A stretch of DNA of 64,000 nt from NCBI GenBank assembly GCA_964507185.1, contig CAZDOY010000002.1, positions 86,294 through 150,293 of the forward strand, given 5' to 3'. The DNA comes from CAVRTJ01 sp964507185. Its GTDB lineage: Bacteria; Acidobacteriota; UBA4820; DSQY01. Below, piece after piece: positions 8,905-19,680 of this stretch. Within the stretch, counting starts at the first letter, position 1. Each line of letters begins with the position of its first letter. The translations under genes were made by a program, and so were the position numbers. The notes beneath the pieces were generated by a model, which worked only from the letters and a program-made list of their open reading frames with translations, was not told where the DNA came from and searched no databases.

Positions 8905-9912
8905 TCAAGCCAGGCCGCGGAGCGAGCTTTCCATGGCCCGGAGCGCCTCTCTTTCGGCCTCCACCAAGGCCTTCGCCGCCTGTGCGCACGCCTTGAACAG
9001 AGTGTCGTCACCCGTCACGAACACATCCTTGAAGAGGCTGGCCAGGCTTACCCAGCAACGGCCGGCCTCTTCATATAGAGGAGCCGCATCCGAGCCCCGC
9101 AACGACGGCACAAAAGCGCCCGCCTCCTGCAAAAAGGCCGCGTATAGAAAGCGGAAAGAAGCGCCGTCGGTGCCCCGTTTTCTGATGCTCTGGTATGCGA
9201 AGCGCGCGCACCACCGGGCATCTTGCAGGTCGGCCCAGTTTGAAAGGTCACGCGCCAGGCGCTCCATGGCGGGCAGGCCCTGGAGTCCGGACGAATCACC
9301 CTCCATTACCTTGATTGAGTGTCGGAGGGCCGCCTTGAACACTTCCGGACGAGCAAAGGACCCCGGCGCTATCCGCGGAGCCGGGCCCCAGCGGTAGCGC
9401 TCTGTGAGCAGGGGCGGGGCCGTCGATTCCATGGCCAGTCGGAGGTCTTTAAGGCTTGTTCGTTGAGGGTCCGCAAAACCCTGGTCCATGATCGTAGCCT
9501 CAGCGGCATCCAGGTCCACCCCGGCCACAACGATGCCGTGTCCCGGGAAATGCACGGGAGGCTGGTAATAAGGCAGGTGGAAGAGGTCCGTCTGCGCCAG
9601 GACGGGCCTCCCCTCCTCGAGACATGCGGCCATCGCGCCGGGGTCCCACAGGCCTGCCCACTTCAGAGGCTCACCGGCGTGGCTGTAGAAAGACCCCTCG
9701 AGGTCGGGGGCTCTTCCGTTGAGAACGCGCGCGGGCGATATGTCATCGTTCTCCAGGTAAAAGAAGCCCAGGCCGCTGCCCAGGCCGAAGGCCAAGGCTT
9801 CGGTGATAAGTACGCCATCGTACTCAAGCACCTTGCGTACCGAGGTCGAAGAGCAGTGCAGACCTTCGGCCGCCGGGAAATCCTTCAGGATTACGCTTTT
9901 ACGAGAATCCAC
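8905..9912 (-). CDS. BtrH N-terminal-domain protein
   Basis: A 335-residue protein with the BtrH-type N-terminal block: HCSSTSVRKVLEYDG, LITEALAFGLGSGLGFFY, and later FPGHGIVVAGVDLD. The conserved Cys and the HGIVV histidine fit the papain-like arrangement of this family. The C-terminal half is helical and resembles the DUF4872-type extension. The reference protein, BtrH, moves an acyl group from a carrier protein onto an aminoglycoside; most relatives are uncharacterised. The start is a GTG with GAGG eight bases upstream. It follows a medium-chain-type acyl-CoA synthetase and its remnant on the same strand, so use of an activated acyl group is plausible but unproven. No carrier protein or antibiotic genes are visible nearby. 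Confidence 0.78.
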   Translation of the reverse strand: MDSRKSVILKDFPAAEGLHCSSTSVRKVLEYDGVLITEALAFGLGSGLGFFYLENDDISPARVLNGRAPDLEGSFYSHAGEPLKWAGLWDPGAMAACLEEGRPVLAQTDLFHLPYYQPPVHFPGHGIVVAGVDLDAAEATIMDQGFADPQRTSLKDLRLAMESTAPPLLTERYRWGPAPRIAPGSFARPEVFKAALRHSIKVMEGDSSGLQGLPAMERLARDLSNWADLQDARWCARFAYQSIRKRGTDGASFRFLYAAFLQEAGAFVPSLRGSDAAPLYEEAGRCWVSLASLFKDVFVTGDDTLFKACAQAAKALVEAEREALRAMESSLRGLA

Positions 9913-9916
9913 GCCG

Positions 9917-10228
9917 TTACCTCACGAACAGGCGGGACCGGGCGGAATACAAGGCAGGAGGCTGCCCCTCCCGACGGTCTCCTATGGCATTGTACCCCGC
10001 CCGGAATCGGTCGGCAGACTCCTGACAAGACCCTTCCGCGGCACGCATCCGAAACACCAGCCATTTGTGCGCGGCCTGCGCGGCCCTTTCTACAGTCTGC
10101 CAGCGAGCCGTTGCCCTCCCTCTCTCGCGAAGCCTGAATTTCTGAATCTTGCCCGTGGACGTCTTCGGCAGGGGCCCGAACTCCACGACCCTGGGACATT
10201 TGAAGTGCGCGATCTGCTCCTCGCTCAG
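9917..10228 (-). pseudogene. C-terminal remnant of an acyl-CoA synthetase
   Basis: Directly after the TGA stop of the neighbouring synthetase, and in the same frame, the translation continues LSEEQIAHFKCPRVVEF, then GPLPKTSTGKIQKF, then RLRER. This is the canonical C-terminal tail of a different AMP-binding enzyme, including its catalytic Gly-Lys. No ATP-binding part, P-loop or start codon exists for it. Beyond RLRER the sequence loses all resemblance to the family, which points to a second break. I read it as the leftover of a tandem acyl-CoA synthetase gene whose 5' portion was deleted. It could be translated only by readthrough of the TGA, for which there is no sign. Confidence 0.8.
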
Positions 10229-11932
10229 TCACGAGGTCCTTTCATCGGTCTGCTGCTTCAACTCCGGAAACTCCTCTTCCCGGAACTCGCTTTCTTTCCG
10301 GCCCTGGGCCGCCATCCGCCTGAGGTCAACGCGTCTGATCTTCCCCGAAATCGTCTTGGGGAGCTCGGAGAACTCTATTCGGCGGATTCTCTTGTAGGGC
10401 GACAGTCTCTCCCTCACGAATCTGAACAACTCCAACGCCGCTCCGCGTCCTGGCTCGTAACCCGACCGGAGAACGATGTAGGCCTTTGGAACGGCCAGCC
10501 TTACAGGATCGGGACTTGGAACGACCGCCGCCTCCGCAACGGACTCGTGCTCGATGAGAAAGGACTCCAGTTCGAAGGGGCTGATTCGGTAGTCGGAGCT
10601 CTTGAAAACGTCGTCGGCCCGCCCGATATACCAGAGATATCCGTCTTCGTCGCGGCCAGCCACGTCGCCCGTTCTGTAATAGCCTCCGGCGATGGCCTTG
10701 TGCATGCGATCGGGATCGTCCAGGTACCCTTCCATGAGCCCCAGCGGACGAGGCGAAAGGGCCAGGGCGATCTCCCCCTCGTCCGCCTCAATACCGTTTG
10801 GATCCAGCAGAACGACCTTGTAACCCGGCATGGGACGTCCCATGGAACCGGCTTTCACCTTCTGGCCGGGCGAATTGCCGACCTGCGCGGTGGTCTCGGT
10901 TTGGCCGTAACCGTCCCTTATGGTCAGCCCCCATGCTCTTTCCACGCGGCTGATGACCTCCGGGTTCAGGGGTTCACCCGCCCCGACGAGTTCCCTCAGC
11001 TTCACTTTGTAAGCGGACAGGTCTTCCTGGATAAAGAGACGCCAGACCGTGGGTGGTGCGCAGAGGGTCGTAACCCCCTTGTCGGCTATGGCCTGCAAGG
11101 TGCTCTTGGCGTTGAAGCGAGGAGCGCGGAAAATGAATATCCCCGCCCCCGCGTTCCACGGCGCGAAGAAGCTGCTCCACGCGTGCTTGGCCCAACCCGG
11201 CGAGCTGATGTTGTAATGAAGATCGCCTTCCTTAAGGCCCACCCAGTACATGGTTGAGAGGTGCCCGACGGGATAGGTGTAGTGGGTGTGAAGAACCAGT
11301 TTCGGCTTGGCGGTCGTTCCGGACGTAAAATAGAGAAGAAAGGGATCGCTCGACATTGTAGGCCCGTCAGCCTGGAAGGCAGCATCACAGGAATAGGCCT
11401 CCTCAATCGCCTTCCATCCTTCCTTCTTTTCCGCGGCGCCTACCGTGATCCGGTTGAGGCTTTCGTCCTGAGAATCGAACTTAGCGCAGTGTTCTCCCGC
11501 AATGACGAGATGCTTGACGTTGCCTCGTTCCAGCCTGTCCTGCAGGTCCGCCCCCGTAAGTAGCGTCGTCGCGGGAATAACCACAGATCCCAGCTTCATG
11601 GAAGCCAGCATGACCTCCCACAGGGGCCGAACGTTGTCTAACATGACCAGAATCCGATCGCCGCGACGGACGCCCGTGGCGCGTAGAAAATTCGCCATGC
11701 GGTTGGAATTCTCCGACATTTCGGCGAAGGTCACGGACTCTTCGCCCCCGCCTTCGTCCACGAGCATCAAGGCGGTGCGTCTATTGCCGCGCGCCATGAC
11801 GTCGAAGTAGTCGAGCGCCCAGTTGAATTGTTCCAGGGCCGGAGGCTGAAAGCCCTCGAACGCACCTTCATAGTCCTCGCGTCGTTCGATCAGGAAATCC
11901 CGGGCCTTGAGAAACTCTTCTGCGCCTTTCAT
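10229..11932 (-). CDS. AMP-forming acyl-CoA synthetase, medium-chain type
   Basis: A 567-residue ANL enzyme close to the MACS group: FNWALDYFDVMARG, GDRILVMLDN, VVIPATTLLTG, the P-loop YFTSGTTAKPKLVLH, DGYGQTETT, GRADDVFKSSDYRI and ELPKTISGKIRR. Gly replaces the acetate-pocket Trp, as expected for longer acyl groups. The start at 11932 is preferred over an upstream in-frame ATG at 11992 because AAGGAGA lies nine bases before it. The enzyme has its own complete C-terminus before the TGA, and a second, foreign C-terminal fragment follows in frame. It probably supplies acyl-CoA to a partner such as the BtrH-like protein downstream, but the substrate is unknown. Confidence 0.92.
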   Translation of the reverse strand: MKGAEEFLKARDFLIERREDYEGAFEGFQPPALEQFNWALDYFDVMARGNRRTALMLVDEGGGEESVTFAEMSENSNRMANFLRATGVRRGDRILVMLDNVRPLWEVMLASMKLGSVVIPATTLLTGADLQDRLERGNVKHLVIAGEHCAKFDSQDESLNRITVGAAEKKEGWKAIEEAYSCDAAFQADGPTMSSDPFLLYFTSGTTAKPKLVLHTHYTYPVGHLSTMYWVGLKEGDLHYNISSPGWAKHAWSSFFAPWNAGAGIFIFRAPRFNAKSTLQAIADKGVTTLCAPPTVWRLFIQEDLSAYKVKLRELVGAGEPLNPEVISRVERAWGLTIRDGYGQTETTAQVGNSPGQKVKAGSMGRPMPGYKVVLLDPNGIEADEGEIALALSPRPLGLMEGYLDDPDRMHKAIAGGYYRTGDVAGRDEDGYLWYIGRADDVFKSSDYRISPFELESFLIEHESVAEAAVVPSPDPVRLAVPKAYIVLRSGYEPGRGAALELFRFVRERLSPYKRIRRIEFSELPKTISGKIRRVDLRRMAAQGRKESEFREEEFPELKQQTDERTS

Positions 11933-12026
11933 TTCCTCTGTCTCCTTCGTTGGTCCCTTATAGAATCCCGCTGTTCGGTACGACTCCGTCAAGGGCGTCG
12001 GTACAGGTCAACAAGATAGATGGGTG

Positions 12027-12051
12027 GGGGACGGCGGGCGCCGCCGTCCCC
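12027..12051. terminator. GC-rich hairpin after the outer-membrane protein gene
   Basis: A perfect 11-bp inverted repeat (GGGGACGGCGG / CCGCCGTCCCC) with a 3-base loop lies about 80 bases beyond the stop of the minus-strand gene at 12134. There is no clear T tract on either side, so it is a candidate termination or 3'-stabilising structure rather than a textbook intrinsic terminator. Confidence 0.45.
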
Positions 12052-12133
12052 TCCCGTCGTCACGAACACAAGCGGCCGAAAGGCCATTGGACAGACATCC
12101 CGGCTTTCGGCACCGCAAGGTGGATCACCGTCT

Positions 12134-13003
12134 TTAGAACAGATACGCGAACATCACGTAGACGGCTTTCGTCTTTACGGTGTTCTTTCCTGACACGCTC
12201 TCCTCGTACCAGACGTTCGTGAGGGGGAACTTCGGGAACGTAAACCGGAGACCTGCGCCGACGGCGCCGTCATGACTGTCGCTCTGAGGCACGTAACTTG
12301 CGTCCTCCAGATTCCATGTCCCGTTCTGCTTGTTGTAGTCGTACCGGACGAATGGTTGCACCTTCGCGCTGGCCATCCACGTGAAAATCATGTCCCCGAA
12401 GAAGGAATTCCCGACCTTCAGGTCCGGAACGCCGGTCTGGTGCCTGGTCGTGTTCCACGTATAGGCGAACGTTCCGGTGATGGCGAGCTTGTTGTTGGCG
12501 ACCATCCAGTTGAAGGGAAAGATGGGCGTGAAACTCCAGAAGTGATTGGTGAGCTCACTGCTTCCTATGGGGACGCCGACAAGAAGCTGGGGCTCGATCT
12601 GAAAGCCCCCCCACTTCTGGATCCAGCCGATATCGAAAAGCGGATCGCCGAAACCCGAAACCGAGAACTCTCTCCCGCTGACATTCGCGTAAGGCTGCAA
12701 CACCTCCCAGAAATAGGCGACTTTCGGGTGGGGATTGTTCGCCCAGACGTGGGCGTAACGCGTGAGCCCGATGAAACTCTGTCCGCCCGGGGCCTGCATG
12801 TCGTAGGCCGAGTTATTCGTGTTGAAGACCGCGTTCTGGATAATGACGTTGGTGGACGGAACGATTGGCAGAGTCCACTCCAACGGGACTACGATGAAAA
12901 GCGGCGGATTGGCCGCCATGGCCGAGATCGAGGCGGCCATGAACGCGGCCGTCATAGCAATTGCGAGGGTTCGCGGAAGAGACTTGAACAGGGGCTTTGG
13001 CAT
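12134..13003 (-). CDS. Outer-membrane beta-barrel protein (MetA-pathway-of-phenol-degradation type)
   Basis: A 289-residue exported protein. It has a positively charged start, a hydrophobic stretch and an Ala-X-Ala cleavage site (ISAMAA) near residue 30. The mature part alternates aromatic and polar residues, with many Trp/Tyr-rich strands (FDIGWIQKWGGFQIEPQL, FAYTWNTTRHQT, FVRYDYNKQNGTW), and ends in Phe, the usual last residue of outer-membrane barrels. The layout matches the PF13557-type transporter family, whose members are assigned loosely to uptake of aromatic compounds. A good GAGGAGAT site precedes the ATG. It lies between two acyl-CoA synthetase genes, so a role in uptake of an organic acid is possible, but its substrate is not shown. 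Confidence 0.72.
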   Translation of the reverse strand: MPKPLFKSLPRTLAIAMTAAFMAASISAMAANPPLFIVVPLEWTLPIVPSTNVIIQNAVFNTNNSAYDMQAPGGQSFIGLTRYAHVWANNPHPKVAYFWEVLQPYANVSGREFSVSGFGDPLFDIGWIQKWGGFQIEPQLLVGVPIGSSELTNHFWSFTPIFPFNWMVANNKLAITGTFAYTWNTTRHQTGVPDLKVGNSFFGDMIFTWMASAKVQPFVRYDYNKQNGTWNLEDASYVPQSDSHDGAVGAGLRFTFPKFPLTNVWYEESVSGKNTVKTKAVYVMFAYLF

Positions 13004-13411
13004 CTTTGATCTCCTCTCAACGAAACCACGCCTCCCTTTTCCATTTCCATAGATTACCGGCTGCTCGGAGGTTCGGTACCTACCGCCGCGTGCAGATGCG
13101 CGGACGGTTCAGGGGTGTATGACCGGCCGGACCTACCGGCTGCCGCACCCGAACGGCGGCGCCGGGGAATGGCCTGACACAAAGGACGTCCGGCGGTCCT
13201 CGTTCCATGAGAAGGACTATGCGCGCTCTCCGCAGGTGCGGACGGAGCAACCGTGTCGTGCGCACGAATCGGCGTCCGCTGTCAGGATCGCGGCCGAGTC
13301 GTATCCGGCGTCCTTTCCCCCGGATGCGCTCACCCGGACACCTCTGATCTACGGCACAGAACCCGTTGCGCCTCGATAGGAGCGCCTCGGCGGTCGCATA
13401 GCGGATCACTC
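13004..13411. other. Gene-free stretch between acs and the outer-membrane protein gene
   Basis: About 400 bases with only GC-driven open frames, none with a ribosome site or recognisable protein. It should hold the promoter of the outer-membrane protein gene and the 3' end of the acs transcript. I see no clear promoter consensus or terminator. Confidence 0.5.
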
Positions 13412-15445
<2,034 letters not shown>

Positions 15446-15493
15446 TTCATTGACTCCTACGAAATCTGGTTAACACCCCCCTTATTCGGTTTT

Positions 15494-15528
15494 GGTACGC
15501 GCCCCCGCCCGGTGCGGGGGCGCATACC
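15494..15528. other. Intercistronic hairpin between satP and acs
   Basis: A 15-bp stem (GGTACGCGCCCCCGC with its complement, one G-U wobble) closes a 5-base loop between the two minus-strand genes. No T tract follows on either strand, so it is more likely a processing or stability element, or a partial attenuator, than a full terminator. It would uncouple satP and acs mRNA levels if so. Confidence 0.55.
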
Positions 15529-15585
15529 TTCATGCCCTTGTGAAGTCACGGCGCAGCGGCGTTCTCCGGCGGCATCGTCCGGTCT

Positions 15586-16158
15586 TCACGCCTCCGCCTT
15601 GGGCGGTCGGGCACCGACCGGAAGCACTTCTCGCCCTGACGCATCGTTGATCACTTCCGCCGCGGAGAGATAGAAGGCCAGGATGGCTGTGATCAGTCCG
15701 AGGTAGCCACCCAACATCTTCCAGCCCGGGCTCCCGGCGAATTCTCCTATGGCCAGCGCCAGGAACGTCAGCCAGAGTGCCAGAAAAATGAGTTGAAGCG
15801 CGGTTCCGATCTTCATGCTGGCGATCCACATGTAGAATGTGAAGACGCCCCAAACGAGCAGGTACCACGCGACGAACGCGCCCGGCACATCCTTTGCGAA
15901 AAAAATTATGAAGAGTGCGAATGACCACCAGAATGCGCCGTATGAAAAGAAGGCGACAGCGCCGAAGGTATTGCCGCGCGGGAATTCCCATACCCCCGCG
16001 ACAAGCTGCGCCGTCCCGCCGTAGGCAAGAGCGAGGGCCAACACGATTCCCATCCCCTTACCGGAATACCAGCCTGCATTGATCATGCTCAGCATCCACG
16101 TGGTGAACGCGAAGCCTGCCAGGCCGAGTGGCGCCGGATTTGCCAGTTTTCCTTGCAT
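15586..16158 (-). CDS. satP: Acetate uptake transporter, GPR1/FUN34/YaaH (SatP) family
   Basis: A 190-residue inner-membrane protein with six predicted transmembrane helices. It begins with the family signature NPAPLGLAGFAFTTWML and has YGGTAQLVAGVWEFPRGN, FFSYGAFWWSF and a C-terminal LSAAEVIND. Known members are acetate/succinate-proton symporters or channels. The ATG follows CTGGAGG at normal spacing. It is upstream of acs on the same strand, so acetate entering the cell would be converted directly to acetyl-CoA. Length is typical (E. coli SatP has 188 residues). Confidence 0.93.
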   Translation of the reverse strand: MQGKLANPAPLGLAGFAFTTWMLSMINAGWYSGKGMGIVLALALAYGGTAQLVAGVWEFPRGNTFGAVAFFSYGAFWWSFALFIIFFAKDVPGAFVAWYLLVWGVFTFYMWIASMKIGTALQLIFLALWLTFLALAIGEFAGSPGWKMLGGYLGLITAILAFYLSAAEVINDASGREVLPVGARPPKAEA

Positions 16159-17657
16159 GTTTTCTACCTCCAGAGAACTTTGCGCGGATTGCGCAGGCTT
16201 CTCGGGGGACGATACGTGAGCACGGTGATTTCAGGTGCGTTCTCCTGCCGTGTGCTGAACGGAACGTCACCTTTTCCGGGCCTTGTGGAGAAGGCCCGGA
16301 AAACACCACCGCCCCTTCGGGCGCCTCATGCAGGTAAACGCGGCGACACGCGCGGGTGTTCCAGATGCCCGCGGACCGCGCGTACCGTTCCCTCGGCGAA
16401 GACCGATGGACTATCGACCTTTGCGATGGTCTGCTCCATGGTTCTGGACAGTGGGAATTCCGCCGCGGACGACTGCTCGCTGACGGTCGGTTGCCGACAG
16501 GTGGGAGAATCGAAGGCTGAAACCCGGAGGATTCAGGTCCGCTATTGTGCCGGCCGTTAGGGGTATCGCCTTTGCCGCGCCGTTTCGGCAGGGCCCGTTC
16601 CCTGGAGATGTCACCGAGGAGGGACTGCAGCGCTGATCGATTCAGAGGTCGTATCGAAAACTCGCCACAGATGGTCAGCCAGGTTGCAATCCTGCGAAGG
16701 GGCATGCTCGTCGCGTCCTCCTTTCAACGAGACCAGAACGCCCCCTCCCTGTGAATAAGAAGCTCTTTGGGGCAATCCTCCTGCGTCTTGAACGTTCACA
16801 AGCGCTTGCGGGGTTTGCCTCTATCCGGGTACGCGTTCCTTCGGTCCCGGCCGACACCGTGCGGTGCCGGCATTGTGCCCCTGGCCGCTGGACGGCGGGC
16901 CCCTGCCGCTGCATGAGACAAAATCTGTGAGCGCCATATGATTCGCCCTTCCGAATGCCCGCCGCCCGTTCCCCGGATGCAGTCGCGAGGCTGCTGGAAC
17001 CGGGGAAAGGTAACGGTTAATGTCTATGTGCTCTACCGGGCGGTCTGCACTCCGCCCGCGCGCCGTATTCAGAAGAGCGATCGACGTCCGCGAGGTAGAC
17101 GGGACCCGGAGATCGATCCGAAGCGGGCACCAGGCCCCGCGTTGGCGGCGGAAACGCCCGTCGAAGAATCGTGGGCCTGCCGACTTGTACGGGGCGGTTC
17201 TACGGCCATGAGACACGTGGACCACAGGCGCGCCCGCGCGCACGCGCAGCAGATCGTGCCGTTTTCGATGTTGTGCCGATCGGGCTGGTTGAGCACCACC
17301 AAGTCCTTTTCTTTGAGGTATAAGCCCAGGGGCGCCTCGTCTCGTCGGATGACATGGCCTACGTGCTAATAGATAGTCCCTGGAGGGGCGCTCGTCAAGT
17401 TCTGACCGCGGGTCACGAGTTCCCCCGTTTGAAGATAGCAACAGGGAGATGCCCCTTTAATTCCGCGCGCCCTGCCCGCACGGCCATCGCCCGCCTCATG
17501 AGCGAGGCTCCCCTCTCCTCGTGCGGAGAATCGGACCAGACCCACTTGAAAGGCTCACTTCAGCCGGTTATGCTTTTCGGGCGGACCCAAGGAGAGAAAT
17601 CGGCCATGTTTTCCGGCCGGCTGGCGACTACGGGTCTCGATGCGCAGGAGGCATCCG
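16159..17657. other. 1.5-kb stretch without a convincing gene
   Basis: Open frames here are all GC-driven, overlap each other and lack ribosome sites or family resemblance. A possible exception is a minus-strand stretch near 17200-17370 whose translation includes LGLYLKEKDLVVLNQPDRHN. It is short, has no good start and I cannot place it; it may be a decayed gene. The right end should contain the promoter of the oxidoreductase gene and the left end the leader of satP. One perfect inverted repeat is listed separately. Confidence 0.5.
16272..16303. repeat. Perfect 13-bp inverted repeat upstream of satP
   Basis: TTTTCCGGGCCTT and its exact complement flank a 6-base loop, about 115-145 bases before the satP start codon. 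There is no U tract beyond the stem on either strand. It could be a leader hairpin of the satP transcript or a binding site for a dimeric regulator. Confidence 0.6.
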
Positions 17658-18629
17658 ATGAGAGCGTTGGGAATTTCCAAGTTCGGCGGGACCGAAGTCC
17701 TGGAACAACTCACTATCGACAAGCCCGAACCCGGTCGGGGACAAGTCCTCGTCAAGGTATTCGCCTGTGGCCTGAATCCGGTGGATTACAAAATCCGGCA
17801 GGGGATGCTTCCGCTACCCTTTGAGCTCCCTCTCGTACTGGGATACGACGTTTCCGGCGAAGTGGAAGCCGTGGGGCCGGACGTGGCAGATTATGAGGTC
17901 GGTGACGAGGTGTTCTATTCCGCCGAATTGCTCAGCGGGGCGCTCGCGGAATATCACGTCGTGAACGAGGACATCGTAGCCCTGAAGCCTTCGGGGTTGC
18001 TCCACGCTGAGGCGGCTTCCGTTCCTCTCGCGGGTCTTACGGCATGGCAGGCTCTTTTCGACAGGGCCGCCATCAAGCCCGGTGAGGTTGTGCTCGTCCA
18101 CGGAGGAGCAGGAGGCGTTGGCTCGATCGCCGTCCAGCTCGCGTGCTGGATAGGCTGCGAGGTTATCGCGACCGCGGGCCGGGACAATATCGAACTCGTG
18201 GAGGAGCTGGGCGCGGACGCTGTGATCGACTATGCGTCGCAGGACTTCGTGCAAGCCGCCCTCGAGGCCACTTCCGGCGAAGGGGTCGACGCCATTCTCG
18301 ATACCGTGGGAGGCGACACCTTTTTGAAGAGTTTTGATGCCCTTATGTCCCATGGCAGGCTCGTATCCATCGTGCCCGAACACATGGAAGGCCAACCTCT
18401 CGAGGCCCTTGCGAAGGCGTTTTTCAAGAATGCAGAAGTGCACTTCCACTTCATGGAGAGGGAACGTCCGGCGCTGGATGCCCTCGGGCGCCTTCTCGAG
18501 CGCGGTTTCATAGAGCCGGTCGTCAATGAGGTCATCCCCTTCGAGGTAGAAGACGTGGCCAGGGCCCATGAACAGATGGCCACCGGGCACGGACGGGGAA
18601 AGCTGGTCGTCGCCGTTGAAAAGGAATAG
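17658..18629 (+). CDS. NAD(P)-dependent quinone/enoyl reductase, MDR superfamily
   Basis: A 323-residue medium-chain dehydrogenase/reductase without the zinc-ligand pattern of alcohol dehydrogenases. The N-terminal GroES-like part has VKVFACGLNPVDYKIR and LGYDVSGEVEAVGP. The Rossmann part has VLVHGGAGGVGSIAVQLA, with the AxxGVG turn typical of NADPH-dependent quinone oxidoreductases, and ILDTVGGDTF. The start at 17658 is preferred over the in-frame ATG at 17640, which lies inside the AGGAGG ribosome site. Probable soluble detoxifying reductase for quinones or unsaturated carbonyls. The following gene overlaps its 3' end. Confidence 0.88.
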   Translation: MRALGISKFGGTEVLEQLTIDKPEPGRGQVLVKVFACGLNPVDYKIRQGMLPLPFELPLVLGYDVSGEVEAVGPDVADYEVGDEVFYSAELLSGALAEYHVVNEDIVALKPSGLLHAEAASVPLAGLTAWQALFDRAAIKPGEVVLVHGGAGGVGSIAVQLACWIGCEVIATAGRDNIELVEELGADAVIDYASQDFVQAALEATSGEGVDAILDTVGGDTFLKSFDALMSHGRLVSIVPEHMEGQPLEALAKAFFKNAEVHFHFMERERPALDALGRLLERGFIEPVVNEVIPFEVEDVARAHEQMATGHGRGKLVVAVEKE

Positions 18630-19644
18630 CCGCCTTTTCCGCGGACTTCTCGGTCCCGCGTCGCTGATCCTGGCCTTCTTCTTCCTTCCGGCATCGCTTC
18701 ATCCCGCCGCTGCCGTTCCGGCATCCAGGCAGGCACGGCCGGCCCCCAGGGAAGCCTCCGGCTTTGTCGGGATCAACGCGCACATGCCTACGGCGCGCGA
18801 CTTTGCGGCGATGAGAAAGGCCGGTATTCGCTGGGCCCGAATCGACCTTACCTGGGACACGGTCGAGCCCGGACGGGGCGAATTTCAATGGGAAATGGTG
18901 GACCAGATCGTTCACGATGCACAAGCGAACGGCGTCCATCTCGTCGCCATTCTCGGTTACTGCCCGCCTTGGGCCTCTTCCGGCCCGTCGCGCCACGATC
19001 CACCGAGGAAAAGGAAAGAATGGAAGGCCTTCGTATCCACCATTGTCCGTCGCTACAGGGGGTGTATCGACGACTGGATATTGTGGAACGAACCAAATTC
19101 CAGGACCTTCTTTCGAGGCAGCCTTGAGCAGTTCATTCACGATGTCTTCATTCCCGGAGCCAGAGCGGCCAAGGCCGCCAATCCTCTGTGCAGGATTGTC
19201 GGACCGGACCTCGCCCATCTCTCCGGGTCCGACTGGGACGGATGGCTCGACCGCATTTTGGAGGAGGCAGGAGCGTACATCGATGTTGTTTCGCACCACT
19301 GCTACAAAAGCAAGCCGGCGGACGTGTTCAGAGAACTCGAAGGCCCCTCCACATTCAGGCTCCGCCCTACGGTCCATGAGATCTTGAAGAGGAGGCACAT
19401 GCTCGAGAAGCCGTTCTGGCTTACGGAGGTGGGCTGGCGATCCGACAGGGTGGGACAAGACCGCCAAGCCGGTTACATTATTTCTCTACTCAAGCGCGTT
19501 CAACGAAGCCCGTGGATACGCAAGGTCTTCATCTACGATCTTCGTGATTCCAGGCAGCAGGTGGGATACGGTCTTCTCAATATAAACGGTTCTCCCAAAG
19601 AGTCCTTCATCGCGGTCAAGGGCTTTATCGCAGCCAACGGATGA
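18616..19644 (+). CDS. Secreted glycoside hydrolase-like protein (TIM-barrel, family 5/39-like)
   Basis: About 342 residues. An N-terminal signal peptide (LGPASLILAFFFLPASL, Ala-rich cleavage site) precedes a TIM-barrel glycosidase. DDWILWNEPN holds the likely acid/base Glu (the Asn-Glu-Pro signature) and PFWLTEVGW the likely nucleophile Glu. The strand GIRWARIDLTWDTVEPGRG fits the first barrel strands of clan A glycosidases. Start is uncertain: TTG 18616 gives a clean signal peptide, while ATG 18568 would add a charged leader and overlap the previous gene by 62 bases. It acts outside the cytoplasm, but the sugar substrate is unknown. No polysaccharide-utilisation neighbours are present. Confidence 0.78.
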   Translation: MKRNSRLFRGLLGPASLILAFFFLPASLHPAAAVPASRQARPAPREASGFVGINAHMPTARDFAAMRKAGIRWARIDLTWDTVEPGRGEFQWEMVDQIVHDAQANGVHLVAILGYCPPWASSGPSRHDPPRKRKEWKAFVSTIVRRYRGCIDDWILWNEPNSRTFFRGSLEQFIHDVFIPGARAAKAANPLCRIVGPDLAHLSGSDWDGWLDRILEEAGAYIDVVSHHCYKSKPADVFRELEGPSTFRLRPTVHEILKRRHMLEKPFWLTEVGWRSDRVGQDRQAGYIISLLKRVQRSPWIRKVFIYDLRDSRQQVGYGLLNINGSPKESFIAVKGFIAANG

Positions 19645-19680
19645 CTCGCCGCAGATCGCCGGACCACCCGATCACCCGAC

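Noticed and set aside
9803..11257. A 484-codon plus-strand frame opposite the medium-chain synthetase
   Set aside because: Antisense shadow of a clear enzyme; no ribosome site.
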